Shown here: piece by piece, positions 18,232 through 32,574 of the stretch
How the letters are laid out: each line of letters opens with the position of its first letter
Numbering within the stretch: the first letter of the stretch is position 1
NCBI RefSeq assembly: GCF_024679095.1
Contig: NC_066535.1
Span: forward strand, 5,369,774-5,433,773
Length of the DNA: 64,000 nucleotides
Direction of reading: 5' to 3'
From: Eriocheir sinensis
Lineage: Eukaryota > Arthropoda > Malacostraca > Decapoda > Varunidae
The notes under the pieces: generated by a model
Seen by the model: the letters and a program-made list of their open reading frames with translations, nothing else
Databases searched by the model: none
Told to the model about the DNA's origin: nothing
Made by a program: the position numbers and the translations under genes

Positions 18232-19433
18232 AACCGTAAAAAACCTGAACTATCTGATTTTTTTCTTATTGAATGAATGACAAAAGTTATAAAAACATGC
18301 TATTACATACTAATGTTTGTAATATTTCATTTTCTCTCTTGTCCCCCTTTTCCTCCTCCTATTCCTCACCAAGAGAAAGTTAGATAAATTCTTGGAAGGG
18401 AAGGATAGGTGGCGTCAAGCTCATAATAATTGCCCTCTGTTGGCGAACTGTCCCTGTGCAGTTTTCTTTCGTTTTTATTAAGTTTATGGTTGTGGAGATG
18501 GCTGTGGCGGGGGCGACGGTAGGGTTAGCGGTGGTATCGTATCTCAAAATTTGACCAAGAGTGTGCACGAAAGGGACACAGAAGCAGGTGTCTCCCTATT
18601 ACGTTGTGGACCCTTCCTCGTTTTCTTTGCGTTGCTCTCGTGTCATTCAGGTTAACTAAAGTAAATGCAGAACTCACCCTCACTTCGCCTTCTCTCCATC
18701 GACTCGTTTCTCATCCAATTTCGGTCGAGGATGAAATATGATCAAATATTCAAGAGACTCCTGGTGTTGTTACTGATAGTGTTTGTGATGATACTGCAGC
18801 TTTCACTTTCCTTATAGGTGGAAGAATGGTAGTTTCGTCCAGTAAATTAGATGAAAATAGCGTAAAATATATTGATGCAAATTTGAGGCTTTGTGAACCC
18901 TCGCTATTTCTGTATTATATCGCGGTCTTTTTTTCCTTGGTTGGATGAATGATGGGGAGACCTTTTGAGAGAGAGAGAGACGTAATCTTCCTTCGTTATC
19001 ATGCTCATTTGTAAAAGAAAACGTGTATTCTAACAAACGTATGAACCTCTTATTCACCCACCTTATAAACGTGTAATGCAAGAACCTCACTCATAATGCT
19101 CAACAGGTGTGCTGATGCTGCTGCCAGGTGCGGAGGAGGGCTGATTGAAGGCAGGTGCGCTAATGATGTTCTTCCTCACGGGCGCCAGCGGACCATTACC
19201 TGGGGAGGACGCCATCACACAAGTATTATCAATAGTGCTCTATGAGGCTCTTCATATTTATGTGAGCCTAACTGACGCTTGGAGGTTTGTGAAATTTTGT
19301 TTATTGTGCGCGGAGGTCCGAGAAGGCCAACGGAGAGAGAGAGAGAGAGAGGAAAAAAGTAGTCCGGTCTAATCATATGAATGCATGTCTCTCAGTGACG
19401 TAAAAAACATGTCTGTCTACCTGTCTATTCCGC

Positions 19434-19435
<2 letters not shown>
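18232..19435. other. Gene-free stretch
   Basis: AT-rich unique DNA; no gene or repeat family recognised. Confidence 0.55.

Positions 19436-19488
<53 letters not shown>
19436..19488. repeat. (AC)n microsatellite
   Basis: About 26 units. Confidence 0.97.
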
Positions 19489-19491
<3 letters not shown>

Positions 19492-19499
19492 GGACGTCC

Positions 19500-20000
19500 C
19501 ACGCAGCAGACCCCACCGGAGGCGTTTAGGTTACCACAACACGGAGCTTGATTGCGTCTGTCTGTCCGTCTGTCCCTGGGTGCGGGCGGCCAATACCTCG
19601 CCGCACGCCGTGCCTGGGGGCCCCTATCGTCTCATCTCCCCTAATGAATATGACCCCCAGCACAACACAGTGGCAGCTTCCCCCGGCAGTTAATAATTAT
19701 GATATCATCGAACAGGACTCGGCGGCAGGGCGCTATCGCGAGCCGGGCACAGCCGCTAATGTGACAGTATCGCACCCGCCGCGTCCCCCTCCTCCCTCAC
19801 CGCGACGTGTAAGCACAAAATAGAAGCCGAGGCCCAGGGTAATGCCGGCTGTTCCGCCCTCGAGGCAGCCTGTCTCGGGGGCGTGGCCAGTTGGATGGGG
19901 CAGCGGGAGGCGCGCCGAGGTTGTCTCAGGTTTCAGCAGCGACAACATTCGTGAGGCGCCGCGGCCTCGCTAACCCCACGACCTGAATGACAACTACACC
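19500..20000. promoter_or_regulatory. GC-rich island with TAAT cores, possible regulatory DNA
   Basis: CpG-containing, repeat-free block including CCTAATGAATATGACC, GTTAATAATTATGA and CGCTAATGTGACAG. No coding signal. Inferred from composition and motifs. Confidence 0.3.
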
Positions 20001-20399
20001 TTTTTCTCGCTGGGCCGAGATACGAACGACGCCCCGCTGCTGCTGCTCTGCCCTTGCCCCTCCGCTGTTTGCCCGCCAGTCCGTGCAAGTGAGAATTATA
20101 TTTTATAGAAACAGCAGATACGAGACACACCCTATTTTTTCCTTGTCCTTCCTTCCCTTTCAGTCTTTCCACTCCAGACAGGCAGGCCTGACAAATGGAA
20201 GTCACACCTATTTTATGCGGCGAGAAAGGTGGTGTGAATCACACTCTGCTGTCTTGCATCTCCCTTTCAAGACCTACCAGGTCTTGCCTTTCCTACCCAG
20301 CCAGACATACCTTTCCTTTACCTTCTGTTGCTGTCCCTTGTTCTCCCTACCATGCGGGACAGCTTTTGCCTACCTCTGCGTCCCCCCGCAGTCGCCTCC

Positions 20400-20580
20400 G
20401 CCTCTCCTCCCGCGCGACGCCCTGATACAAGCGCTTGACACACACGCCCGCGACAATAGCTCGGGCCGGCGCGACGTGATGCCGAGATATCATGAATCAT
20501 CGTTCTGCTTCTCTCCTCGCGATGTTTTAATTAGCGGAGTGTTATCTGACGCCCTGCTGAAGGGAACAAATTGAACGCTA
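20400..20580. promoter_or_regulatory. Candidate regulatory block
   Basis: GCGACAATAGCTCGG, GAGATATCATGAATCATC and GTTTTAATTAGCGG in non-repetitive GC-rich DNA. Confidence 0.25.
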
Positions 20581-20718
20581 AACGCCGAGCTGAAAGATAA
20601 AAATGGAAAAAGACGCAGTGGGAGGCAGTGCTCGGGAAGGACTGACAGCGTTTGGCAGGGAACACGTTCCGTGGGTGGAAATGTCAGTGTTGGTTTGTTT
20701 CAGGGACAAGGACTGCCT

Positions 20719-20870
<152 letters not shown>

Positions 20871-21542
20871 AAAAAAAAATAGAACAAATGTAAAAAACTG
20901 AAAATATCAAACAAGAAATTTTTAATAAGTTTCATTATAGCATACAGATTTAATTGAATCTTGGGCACATAAGTATTGTTTTTAATCTTCAAAATTAATA
21001 TTTCAAGGGATCGCTTCCTTAAAGGGACAACGCTTGTACAAAATTGCTCAGGCTTTTTTTGTGTGTGTGTTTATAGTTTTAAATGTTTATCCACCCATGC
21101 AGACCACAAGAGAGCAATCGCAATTAAGATAGTTGACATTGATCCTACTGACAAGAAGCAATACAAAAACAGTCCCTGGCGTGTTGTATCATATTACGCA
21201 TGGCACTAATGTTCAACGCAAATATAATATAAAAGAGCCTTACTAATATTTTCGTAGAACCATTTAATTTAATATAATTTGTTGCTTAAACTATTTAGTT
21301 ATTTCCATAATATTTGTTTTACTAAACATCCCTCATAATTCGTACCTGTAAATTATCGAGTCATTATAATATTATTACTAAACATAATGATAGCGACTCC
21401 CACTAGCCTCCTACCGTATGAAAAAAAATAATTATAAAAGATTACAGAGCTCTCCACCGATAGCATTAATATCTCAGAGTGAACATATATGATACTCACT
21501 TGTAACATTGGTATAGATATATCTACCTTTATAATTTTTTTC

Positions 21543-21544
<2 letters not shown>
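20871..21544. other. Gene-free AT-rich stretch
   Basis: Nothing recognised. Confidence 0.6.

Positions 21545-21619
<75 letters not shown>
21545..21619. repeat. (TG)n microsatellite
   Basis: 37 units. Confidence 0.97.
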
Positions 21620-21620
<1 letters not shown>

Positions 21621-22060
21621 ATGGAGTTGCTACGTGTATTAGAGTAGTCATGCTTTCTTTTTTTCACTTCTAAGCATCGAGTTAATGTTGATGCCAAACG
21701 CTCTGCCGCCTGCATAATGTATGAGGACGAACATTCTTAAAGAGCCTCTCCTCCAAAGATTAATTCTCCGCCTAAATGAAGCTCTCCGTCTTCATCGTCC
21801 CTCCCCAAAATGTGAAGACGTTCAATTTTCTTTATAATTTGCGGGCCGCGGATGAACCACAGACGCGTAATAACAGCACAGGAACCTTGACAGCCTTGAT
21901 GCCTCGCCGACGTTTCCTCCTTGATAAAGACTACCACTTCCTCGAAACCTTTGCCTTCACCGTCACCTCTTCCTTCAAAAAATATGGAACGCCACCTTGT
22001 TTCTCCGTCGTCAATGCCTCGCTGTCGCCTCATCCTCGATAAAGACCAGCAGTTCGTCGA

Positions 22061-22262
22061 AGCCTTAGGCCCATATTATCAAACTCTTCGTAACTTTAGT
22101 GCCTCTATTTGAAAAGACTTTCGCAGAAGTTACAGGGGTTTCCATGGGTGGTGTCTTGACCTAGCGGTAGTTTTGGAAGGCTTCTGCCCCATGTACCTTT
22201 TGTGTGACCTCCAAACACGGTCGTAACAAGAGCCGGAAACATTTGATAATACGAGTCTTAGC
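22061..22262. mobile_element. MITE-like element with terminal inverted repeats
   Basis: The left end TAGGCCCATATTATCAAAC and the complement of the right end, TAAGACTCGTATTATCAAATG in outline, form TIRs of about 20 bp around a non-coding 200-bp body. Size and ends fit a non-autonomous DNA transposon. Confidence 0.5.
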
Positions 22263-22569
22263 ATCAGTCACCATCCTCTATGGAGTGTCTAAAGAAAACA
22301 TCACTCCTTCCTTATCCTGTTCCTTTAGTTCAGGGGTCAGTAAGCGCTGCGTCATCGGCTTGAGCGGGACACGAGACATACTTGACTCTTTATCTTGTCA
22401 GGCGGGTGGCGTCAGACGGGGCGGGTGAGAAGGGTGTTGCCGTCGGCGCCACCGCATCTGACAACGTAGCTCGCGGGCTGCCTAAGATATCCTAAGTGAC
22501 TTTCTTCGCTTTTCCCGCAGCGACTGCATCGGTAGTCGCGGGAAGTCAAGTGGATTATTGGATTTGGGT

Positions 22570-22975
22570 GTAACCGAGAGAGAAAAACCGACCTGTTATG
22601 AAATGGAACTTGAAATTAAGAGGTAATGTTGGATTTAGAAGTAAGTGACAGAACTCAGCTCGTTATAAAATGGGTCTTTATGTTTAGAAATAACGTTAGA
22701 TTTTGAAGTAACAGACACGGACACGCCGGACCTTTATGAAATTTGACTTTATATTTAGAAGTGATGTTAGATTTGCCGGATCTTTATGATGTTTGACTTT
22801 ATATTTAGAAGTATTGTTAGATTTGCCGGATCTTTATGATGTTTGACTTTATATTTAGAAGTAATGTTAGATTTAGAAGTAACTGGCACGCAGAGAAGCC
22901 GGCTCGTCATGAAATGTAATTATATAGAAATTAACGTTAGATTTCGAAGTAAGACACAAAAAAATTCGACTCATT
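22570..22975. repeat. Minisatellite with 50-bp and longer units
   Basis: GCCGGATCTTTATGATG recurs at 22775 and 22825 (period 50). Longer variants with ATTTAGAAGTAA and a GACACGGACACGCC-type insert flank these, giving about six diverged units. Confidence 0.85.
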
Positions 22976-23079
22976 GTTACTCCTTAAGTTAGTCGGTACT
23001 TAGCGTAGGATTTACTTTTTCTCTTCTGGTTTCCTTGATAAGAGTGCCGCGCGCCGGGAACAGGTTGTGCGCGGGGTCA

Positions 23080-23435
23080 GACACACACACACCTGGGCCT
23101 CCGCCGCGCAGCATCCACTCACTCACTCCCTCGCCGCACATGCAAGCAATGGACGGACGCGCCAGCAGTGTGTTTGAGTGGCCGCCGCATCTCGCCCCAT
23201 AACTCTTCCATTAATTATGCCGAGGAAAACATTAGGATCAGATGCCGCACTAAATTTATGGCAGGAAAGTAGCCGAGAGAATTTTAACACCTCGAGACTG
23301 CATCAGCTCGTCGCGTTTAGCCCAGCTTATTATTTGCTGCTCTATACTTACCGCAATTTACTGGATAATTATGAAGCATTCGTCACTGTCAGCGCGGCCC
23401 GCCGAGGTTGTTTATTCCGTGTAATAAGAGGATGA
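23080..23435. promoter_or_regulatory. Conserved-looking non-coding island
   Basis: Repeat-free block rich in TTTATGG, TTCCATTAATTATGCC, TACCGCAATTTACTGG, GGATAATTATGAAGC and TGTTTATTCCG words. An 85-codon plus frame crosses it but shows no domain. The clustered AT-rich homeodomain-like cores in GC-rich DNA recall developmental enhancers; inference. Confidence 0.3.
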
Positions 23436-23499
23436 AGGATTTATTGATTGGTTGAGGTGGTGGCGAGGCAACATCCATCACTCTGCTGTGCTCCTGCTG

Positions 23500-25278
<1,779 letters not shown>

Positions 25279-25326
<48 letters not shown>

Positions 25327-25430
25327 TCCCTCACCCCCCTCTCCACACACACACACATCCCTTCACCCCCCCACACACACACATTCCCTCACCCCCCCCC
25401 ACACACACATCCCTTCACCCCCCCAACACA
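25279..25430. repeat. (AC)n then AC/CCCTC minisatellite
   Basis: AC run to 25325, then four units of ACACACATCCCTTCACCCCC type. Confidence 0.9.
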
Positions 25431-25776
25431 TCTCTCTCTTTCTCTATATACTGCTACTGTCACAATCACTCGCCTACCCACCCATCTCCCTAGCTCCCTT
25501 CCCCCGATTTGTAACAATAACCAGTTCACAATCATGATTAGGCCTCTGAACCCACATTGATAACAGCGATAGTGTGTTATCAGGCTAGATAATTCTGTTC
25601 CCTCCGGTAGGGGCTGTGGGGGAAGCTGATAAGGGTACAATATTCATACCCCGAACCCAATAGGAGCTGACAATACGATGATGTGATTTCTGGTCATTGG
25701 AAAAATACGTCATAAGTTTGCGTAAGACTCATAATTTGCAATAGACAAGAAAGAAGGAAGGGGAATGGAAGGTTAC

Positions 25777-25778
<2 letters not shown>

Positions 25779-25836
<58 letters not shown>
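25779..25836. repeat. (TG)n microsatellite
   Basis: 28 units. Confidence 0.97.
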
Positions 25837-25837
<1 letters not shown>

Positions 25838-25998
25838 CGGGTGGTGAGGTGAGAGGAAAGGTGTGTTTGTAAAGGTGATAGGGAAGATATGTGTCTGTGT
25901 GGCGAGGGTTGCGGCGTGTGTTCGGCCTTGTCCAATGCATGGGAGTGGAAAGATGGGTGTCTCGCGGGTCAGAGGGGAGCTGTACTTTAGGGCCCATA

Positions 25999-26001
<3 letters not shown>

Positions 26002-26071
<70 letters not shown>
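26002..26071. repeat. (GA)n microsatellite
   Basis: 35 units. Confidence 0.97.
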
Positions 26072-26074
<3 letters not shown>

Positions 26075-27324
26075 TGTATGGGTCTATGTAAACTACCTAC
26101 CGAAATAGAACGGAAGAAGTAAACATAGGAGAAGAACAGTTAATATTTTGAGCCAGACGCGAGAACAGATGCATTATAAAACTAACCAGGTGACTGAGGG
26201 GATGTAATAGCATGCATTTAACTGGGCAGGTGTGAAGGGAAGGCTGCAAGAGTCAGTCGTTCAAGGTGGGAGAGTAGGCACATTCACAGTCATGGGTGAA
26301 AAGAGGGGTATGGGAGCCTTCTTTCACCTCGCCTTTCACCTGCGGTCACCCAGCGCTAATCACGGGGAGATCTTAAACACCCGGGGAAGGGGAGGGGAGA
26401 GAGAGGGAGGGAGGAGAGAGGAGTTAGAGGGGGCAGCATCAGTCTCTACTTGTAGCATGTCTGCGGTCAGCCTCCCAGTGAATTACGTCCAGGTGACCCG
26501 CAATTAATATTTACCGGGTATTTATGAAGCTCCGTATATTAGGCCGCGTGTTTACGGCGGGGAGGGAAGGAGAATGTCTAGCGGGGCGGTGATTTGGCAG
26601 GTGAGGGCAGGTGAGAAGGGGTGAGGGTGGGCCAGAAGAAGCAAGATGTCAGGTGTGGCTTTCTTTTAATGTGTCGAAGTTAATTAAGGAAGGTAAATAC
26701 GGTGTTTGTGATGATTCTTATGGTAGTTTAACGCTTTTTTTTTCATTTTCCTCCTTCTCTTTCTCTCATCATCATTATCATCGAGAGAGAGAGAGAGAGG
26801 GCGCGTAACTGAAATATTGCACCTGGAAGGCCTCATCATGTTGTCTTGCTTGTGAGAGTCTTGTTTTCTTCTCTGTTTTTACGTTTGATTTATATTTTCA
26901 TCTTCCTGGCACTCGGAAGCACCATGAAAATGTTTACGTAAAGGTTTTGGCGCGAGTGTATAGTGTGGAGACGCGAACGTCGAGTAGATACGTAGTTGCT
27001 AATACATAGGGATTAGAGACATGTGTTTGAACCTATGGGGTCTGTGTGGTCTGATTTTCTATGTAAATCTATGTAAATCTCTCTCTCTCTCTCTCTTCTT
27101 TTCCTTTCCCTTCCCTTCCCACTCCCCCCACCCCCTTCGCACCGCCATGCCACCACCGGGTATTAAGGGCACTAAACATGTCACACAGGCAGGACCAAAA
27201 TGATTCCCGGCCGCCGCCACTGACCAGCAAATTGGCAGACACAAAATATACGTATATCTCCCCTGTCAGCACGTGCCGATCAGCGGGTCCGAGGAGAGAT
27301 GGCCCGTGCATGACTCAGAGGAGG
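26072..27324. other. Gene-free stretch
   Basis: Mixed DNA with short GA and CT runs (26783-26799, 27078-27095). A small island at 26455-26560 holds GTGAATTACGTCC and CGCAATTAATATTTACC. No gene. Confidence 0.45.
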
Positions 27325-27705
27325 GCGCGTCCTTAGACAAATGGACAGTGTTGGTGGACTGGCTGTTGTTGTATTGGAACCATTATCTGTGGGTCGAAGT
27401 CTTGATGGTGCTTTCAGGGTCTTGCTTCTTCATCTTTTAGTCAACGCAATGAGGAGTTTGTTAGGGTGTGTCCTTAGGCGGATGGACAGTGTTGGGGGGA
27501 TCGTCCGTTGTTATACTTGGGTCATTATCAGGTGTTCGAAGTGGTGCTGGTGTGGTGCCTTCAGGATCTTGGTTCTTCATCTTTTAGTCAACGCAATGAG
27601 GAGTTTGTTAGGGCGTGTCCTTAGGCGGATGGACAGTGTTGGGGGGCTCTCCGTTGTTGTATTGGGGTCATTATCTGAGGTTCGAAGTGGTGCTGGTGCT
27701 TGATA
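27325..27705. repeat. Tandem repeat of about 144 bp, 2.6 units
   Basis: ATGGACAGTGTTGG occurs at 27341, 27482 and 27629. The unit contains TCAACGCAATGAGGAGTTTG. A 120-codon plus-strand frame across it is a by-product. Confidence 0.9.
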
Positions 27706-27799
27706 AGAGTCAGCGGACACCTAAAAAAAAGGGTCGGCAGTGTTTTGTCGGATTTCCGGGCACGTAGAGAGGTGTGGCGGATGGCTAAAGGGTGTGGGT

Positions 27800-27965
27800 G
27801 GATCAAGGAGATTCTTAGACTCTTCCGCCTCTTCTACCAACTATTTCAAAAGGCCAAAAAGAGGTGTGTTTTGTTGTGTGTTTTTGTACCTTCATAGTAT
27901 AGAGGTTTTGTCAAACTACTGCCACATGGTTAAAAAAAACTACTAATGGAAATGCCCGGTATTCG
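27800..27965 (+). repeat. Dispersed repeat family A, copy 2a
   Basis: TTAGACTCTTCCGCCTCTTC, CAACTATTTCAAAAGGCCAA and, at the end, GGAAATGCCC. It is in tandem with copy 2b. Confidence 0.75.
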
Positions 27966-28220
27966 TAGACGCTTCCGCCTCTCCCATCAACTATTTTAAA
28001 GGCCCAAAAATTAGATGAAGCGCGATTTCAAGAGTGTTTACGTAAATTCATGGTACATAAGCTTTGTCAGACTACCACCATGCTCTTAAAACTACCCTTG
28101 GAATTGTCCGAAACTCCAACGAAAGCCTTGATAAATGTATGTTTCAGACTACCACCATGCTCTTAAAACTACCCTTGGAATTGTCCGAAACTCCAACGAA
28201 AGCCTTGATAAATGTATGTT
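27958..28220 (+). repeat. Dispersed repeat family A, copy 2b, with internal 77-bp duplication
   Basis: Starts GGTATTCGTAGACGCTTCCG. The 3' part (28068-28144) is duplicated in tandem at 28145-28220, with period 77 bp. Confidence 0.8.
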
Positions 28221-29587
28221 CTCTGGAGGCGAAAGGTTTAAGAATATGGCCTTTTTTTTTTTTTGGTCTTATATTAGTTCACGAAATGGGGAGTTTGTTG
28301 TCGTTTTCACCTGATTGAGTTTGCTATTACACTTTTTTTCTTTCTCGTGTGTGCTCCACAGTCACTTGTATATTGTTAGTAGGTCTTTTTTTCTGGTTCC
28401 AATACTTTTTTTTTTAGTCTCCTCTCTCCCTGTCGTCAGTTCTTGGGAGAGATTAATAGTAGATTTTTTTCAAGGGGTTTGTTTGGGTTGAAAGATTAAT
28501 AGTGTCGCGTTGTGTTTTTTGGGAGTCGCTTCAGGGAGGAGGCAGGAGAAATCGAGGAGGGAGGAAGGGAGGGAGGGGGGAGGAGAGAAACGTGGCCGAT
28601 CTGACTTGCCGGCTTGTGACCACGACCTCTACGACAACGATAACAGCCAGTCACTTGATCCTTCCTCTTTCTGTCTTGGCACTCCCATCAGCTTGTTTAT
28701 TAGTTCTGTCTTGTCTTTTTTTTCATGTGATTGAGGTGAAATAAAGTGTTTTGACTCCGAGACACGCACTTAATTGATCTTTTCTTTTAATGATTACATC
28801 GGGACAGCCTCCTAACCCGTTCCGCCCCTGCCTGATCCTTCAAAAACCTTCTCCTTTACACCTAGATTTGTTACACTCCTACTTTCACTCACGCCTCACT
28901 GATCCTCTCCACCTTGCTCATCTCCTCGCTCAGCCTCTTTGCTCTCTCCGAAGTTTACATCCTCACCATCCTACTCTCTGAGCGCCTCTTTTTGTTTCCT
29001 TTGAGTCTATCCAGCCCCGTCACACTCCGCCTTGTTCCGCCCCGCCCCGCTCGCATATTCTCGTCCGCTAAATGTTACATCCTCATCATCCTAGTCTTTA
29101 AGTGCTTCTTTTTGTTTCCCCCGCACCCTCATCACCGTCTCGGCCCTCCCTGTTCTATACTTCGTCTTGCTCCCTCCCTGCCATGCCCCTCACCGTCCAG
29201 CTCTGCCCCGTCACTCTCTACCTCCTAATCTCCTGCTACGTTTTTCCTTCGCCCCCTCTCCCCGCCCCGTCACTCCTTAACTCCCCGTCTCATCTTCGTC
29301 TTGCCTCCTCACCATCGTTCCTCCCTTCACCCAGTTCTGCCCAGTCACTCTCTACCTCCTATTCTGCTTGCTACGTTTTTCCTTTCCCACCTCGCAAAGC
29401 CCCATCAGTACCTAACTCCCGGTCTCGTCCCCTCCCTTCTACGGCGCCCGTCAGCCTGTCCTGCATCGGCCGCTGCCCCACCACCTGCGTCGCCTGTGCC
29501 GCCTCGCTGACTCCCTTGTCGGTGATGGATTCAGACGGACCAAATATTTACAAGATTAAGGAAAGTACAACCTGCGTGGCTGTGTGG
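28221..29587. other. Gene-free stretch
   Basis: T-rich to 28500, then a purine patch (28535-28590), then C- and CT-rich DNA (28800-29500). The long plus-strand frame that begins at 29102 is compositional. Confidence 0.5.
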
Positions 29588-30256
29588 ATTGTTACGGCTG
29601 TTCCTCTCTACCTCCTCCTCTTCCTTTCTCTCTTTCTTCTCCCCCTCTTCCTGTTCTTACTCCTATCCTCATTTTCTCCCACTTCCTCCTTCTCTTCCTT
29701 TCTCCCTTCCTTCTCCTCCTCTTCCTGTTCTTACTCCTATCGTCATTTTCTCCCGCTTCCTCCTCCTCTTCCTTTCTCCCTTCCTTCTCCTCCTCTTCCT
29801 GTTCTTACTCCCATCCTCATTTTCTCCCTCTTCCTCCTCCTCTTCCTTTCTCCCTTCCTTCTCCTCTTCTTTCTATTCTTACTCTTCCTATCCTCATTTT
29901 CTCCCTCTTCCTCCTCCTCTTCCTTTCTCCCTTCCTTCTCCTCTTTTTTCTATTCTTACTCTTCCTATCTTCATTTTCTCCCTCTTCCTCTTCTTCCTTT
30001 CTCCCTTCCCGTTCTTACTCCTCCTATCTTCATTTCTCCCTCTTTCTCCTCCTCTTCCTTTCTCCCTTCCTGTTCTTACTCCTCCTATCCTCATTTCTCC
30101 CTTTTTCTCCTCCTCTTCCTTTTTCCCTTCCCGTTCTTACTCCTCCTATCCTCATTTCTCCCTCTTTCTCCTTCTCTTCTTTTCTCCTTTCCTTCTCCTC
30201 TTCTTTCTATTCTTACTCATCCTATCCTCATTATCTCCCTCTTCCTCCTCCTCGTT
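29588..30256. repeat. Pyrimidine minisatellite, about 70-80 bp units
   Basis: TTCCTTTCTCCCTTCC, then CTATTCTTACTC(T/C)TCCTAT and TCATTTTCTCCC, repeat about nine times. The plus strand is almost purely C and T. Confidence 0.9.
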
Positions 30257-30419
30257 CCTTTATCCCACCAAACAAACAATAATAATGACCATCCCCTCCC
30301 GGCCTATTCCTCCCTATGTTCCGTTTTCCTGCAGCTGGCCACACACTCATCAGTTTCCTATTCTCACTAATCCATACACCAACCAACACGTCCACAGATT
30401 TCTGCCCACCTGCGTCATG

Positions 30420-30530
30420 GTATTTCGTACATATCATCTCCATCCAGCATCACCCGTATTCTTGCTTCTCTCTCGTAATCATCTCCATCCAGCATCACCC
30501 GTATTCTTGCTTCTCTCTCGTACTCAACAC
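30420..30530. repeat. 48-bp tandem duplication
   Basis: ATCATCTCCATCCAGCATCA and following bases occur at about 30437 and 30478. Confidence 0.8.
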
Positions 30531-30999
30531 ATCAGTATCCTTTTTTTCTGATTACAACATGATAGCCTTGTGTTCCTTAATCTCTGTTCCTCCATCCACC
30601 TCCTTTATCCACCCACGTCCTTCATCCGTTCACCACACCTTCCTCCCACGTCACCGTATTCTTAGTAATCAGCACTCAAGACCGGAAAGCCAACAAATCG
30701 CCGCCCACCTTATTTTTAGGTTTCCGCTCACTCTTATCAAGCAAAGAATACATGAGTAGTGAGAATGGAACGCGTTGTGATAAAAAAAAAACTCCCGACG
30801 TACTGTTCAGTCCATGCTGTTAAGTCTTGTTCATGCAGAGGAAGACTGTCGTGAATGAAGTTTAAAATTAATATGAATATCTATCTTTCGCCATTTCCTT
30901 ATTAGTTTGTTAAGGATAAGGCACCCTGCATAACAGCGCCATAGGTGACCCAACACGTCCCTTCAAAGGTGTCTGGGTCGTTATATTTCACTGAGGAGG

Positions 31000-31300
31000 A
31001 TAAGGACACACCGAGGCGTCAGGACGGGTGATGTACGAGCTGGCTGCTCTGGGTGTTGATTTACAGTTGGCGTTACAATATGTAGTGTGGTTAATATTTC
31101 TGTGGCGGCGGCGGTGGCAAGGGACGCCATATATCAGCGCGGCAGCCCCGGGAGGCCCGTCCGCTGTTATTCTCTCCGCGACGCCTCGGCAAATAGACTC
31201 AGGACGCGGCGGCGGGAGAGGACGACTTATACTTAATTACCGTTTGTCTGCGTCGCTCACTGCCACGATGAGTGATATATAATAAACAGCGAACGTTGAC
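31000..31300. promoter_or_regulatory. GC-rich island with TATA-like and TAATTA words
   Basis: GGGACGCCATATATCAGCGC, GACTTATACTTAATTACCG and GATGAGTGATATATAATAAA in CpG-rich DNA. Could be an enhancer or a promoter; no adjacent coding exon found. Confidence 0.3.
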
Positions 31301-31574
31301 CCAAATCGCCGACAAATATGGTCCGTCACCCCCGCATCAGTCAGGGCTGCCAACCTCTGTGTCAGCGGCAGTATGCAAGGACAGGCGGCACACCACTCGC
31401 CCTCGCCCAACTAAAGCTCTAAAGACCTTGTGTATCCATAGCAAACACCCGCACGTCACTTATTGTTCATTTCAGGCGGAGCAAAAATAAATAAGTAGCT
31501 TAGTACAGAAAGTAACGCGTCGAAATTCACCGACACTTAATTTTTCTCTCGTCGTGTCTGTCTGTGTATTATTA

Positions 31575-31716
31575 GCTGGTGGTGGTGGTGGTGATGGTGG
31601 CGGTGATGGTGGTGTTGGTGGTGGTGATGCTGGTGTCGGTGATGATGGTGATGGTGCTGGTGGTGATGCTGGTGGCGGTGATGATGGTGATGGTGATGGT
31701 GGTTGTGGTGGTGGGT
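31575..31716. repeat. (GGT/GAT)n trinucleotide-type repeat
   Basis: GGTGGTGATG words throughout; decayed. Confidence 0.9.
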
Positions 31717-32026
31717 TTCGTATTCCTGTCAGGCCCTCTGTTACTTGAAGCTCGAATAAACGAAGAAAAAAAAAAGAAGACTAACAGGCCGTATAATGAA
31801 ACCGAGAAATTAGCAATAGTTACTTTTAGCCTTCGAAAATGTGGCTTGAGTATTATAACTATATAACTTTAACTCTGCTTTTTTTTCTGGCATGCTTACT
31901 AATCACAATGGTGCGTACGAATTGGTTACCTACCCTTAGCTCCGGAGATGTGGCTCATGTGTCGCCGTGCCGCCGATTCACACCCTCCCCACATACCGCC
32001 GGGCCCAAACCTCGTAACAAATTTAA

Positions 32027-32205
32027 TAAGGCTTTCGTATGAGTTTTGGGCATTTCCAGGGATATTTTTATGATCCTGGTAGTACGTTGACCCTTCTTTT
32101 GTACCATGCACTTAGAAGAACACTCATTAAAACCCGATTAATCTCCTTTTTGGCCTATGAAAATAGATGATGTGAGAGGTAAAAGCGTCTGATAATGCCG
32201 ATCAA
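32027..32205 (-). repeat. Dispersed repeat family A, copy 3
   Basis: Inverted copy: GAGTTTTGGGCATTTCCAGG, then ATCTCCTTTTTGGCC and AAAGCGTCTGATAATGCCG. Confidence 0.75.
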
Positions 32206-32313
32206 CGTCCTACGCTCCAGGCATTTATCGCCATTATTATCGCCGTCACCAGCACGCCGTATAAGCCTACACGCCTCGTTGTGGAACTCTCGTGAGGGAT
32301 GTTCAGACTTAAT

Positions 32314-32320
<7 letters not shown>

Positions 32321-32388
<68 letters not shown>
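32321..32388. repeat. (AG)n microsatellite
   Basis: 34 units. Confidence 0.97.
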
Positions 32389-32389
<1 letters not shown>

Positions 32390-32522
32390 ACTATAAATTT
32401 GTCAGTCAGCATAATAGCCGTTATTAATGGTCTTCTGGCGGATAAGTACAATGTTGTGGGACTATTTACAGCCATGACTAAATTGGTTTAATTCTGGCTG
32501 ATTATTTAATATTTTTTTTCCA

Positions 32523-32524
<2 letters not shown>

Positions 32525-32572
<48 letters not shown>
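32525..32572. repeat. (AC)n microsatellite
   Basis: 24 units. Confidence 0.97.

Positions 32573-32574
<2 letters not shown>

Noticed and set aside
23178..23435. 85-codon frame in a clean island
   Set aside because: No recognised domain; the motif pattern fits non-coding DNA better.
27341..27703. 120-residue repetitive protein
   Set aside because: The frame is maintained only because the unit lengths (141 and 147) are multiples of three; no homologue recognised and no gene structure.
29102..30370. 422-codon plus-strand frame of Ser, Phe, Leu and Pro
   Set aside because: All three plus frames are open because the strand is polypyrimidine; composition explains it.
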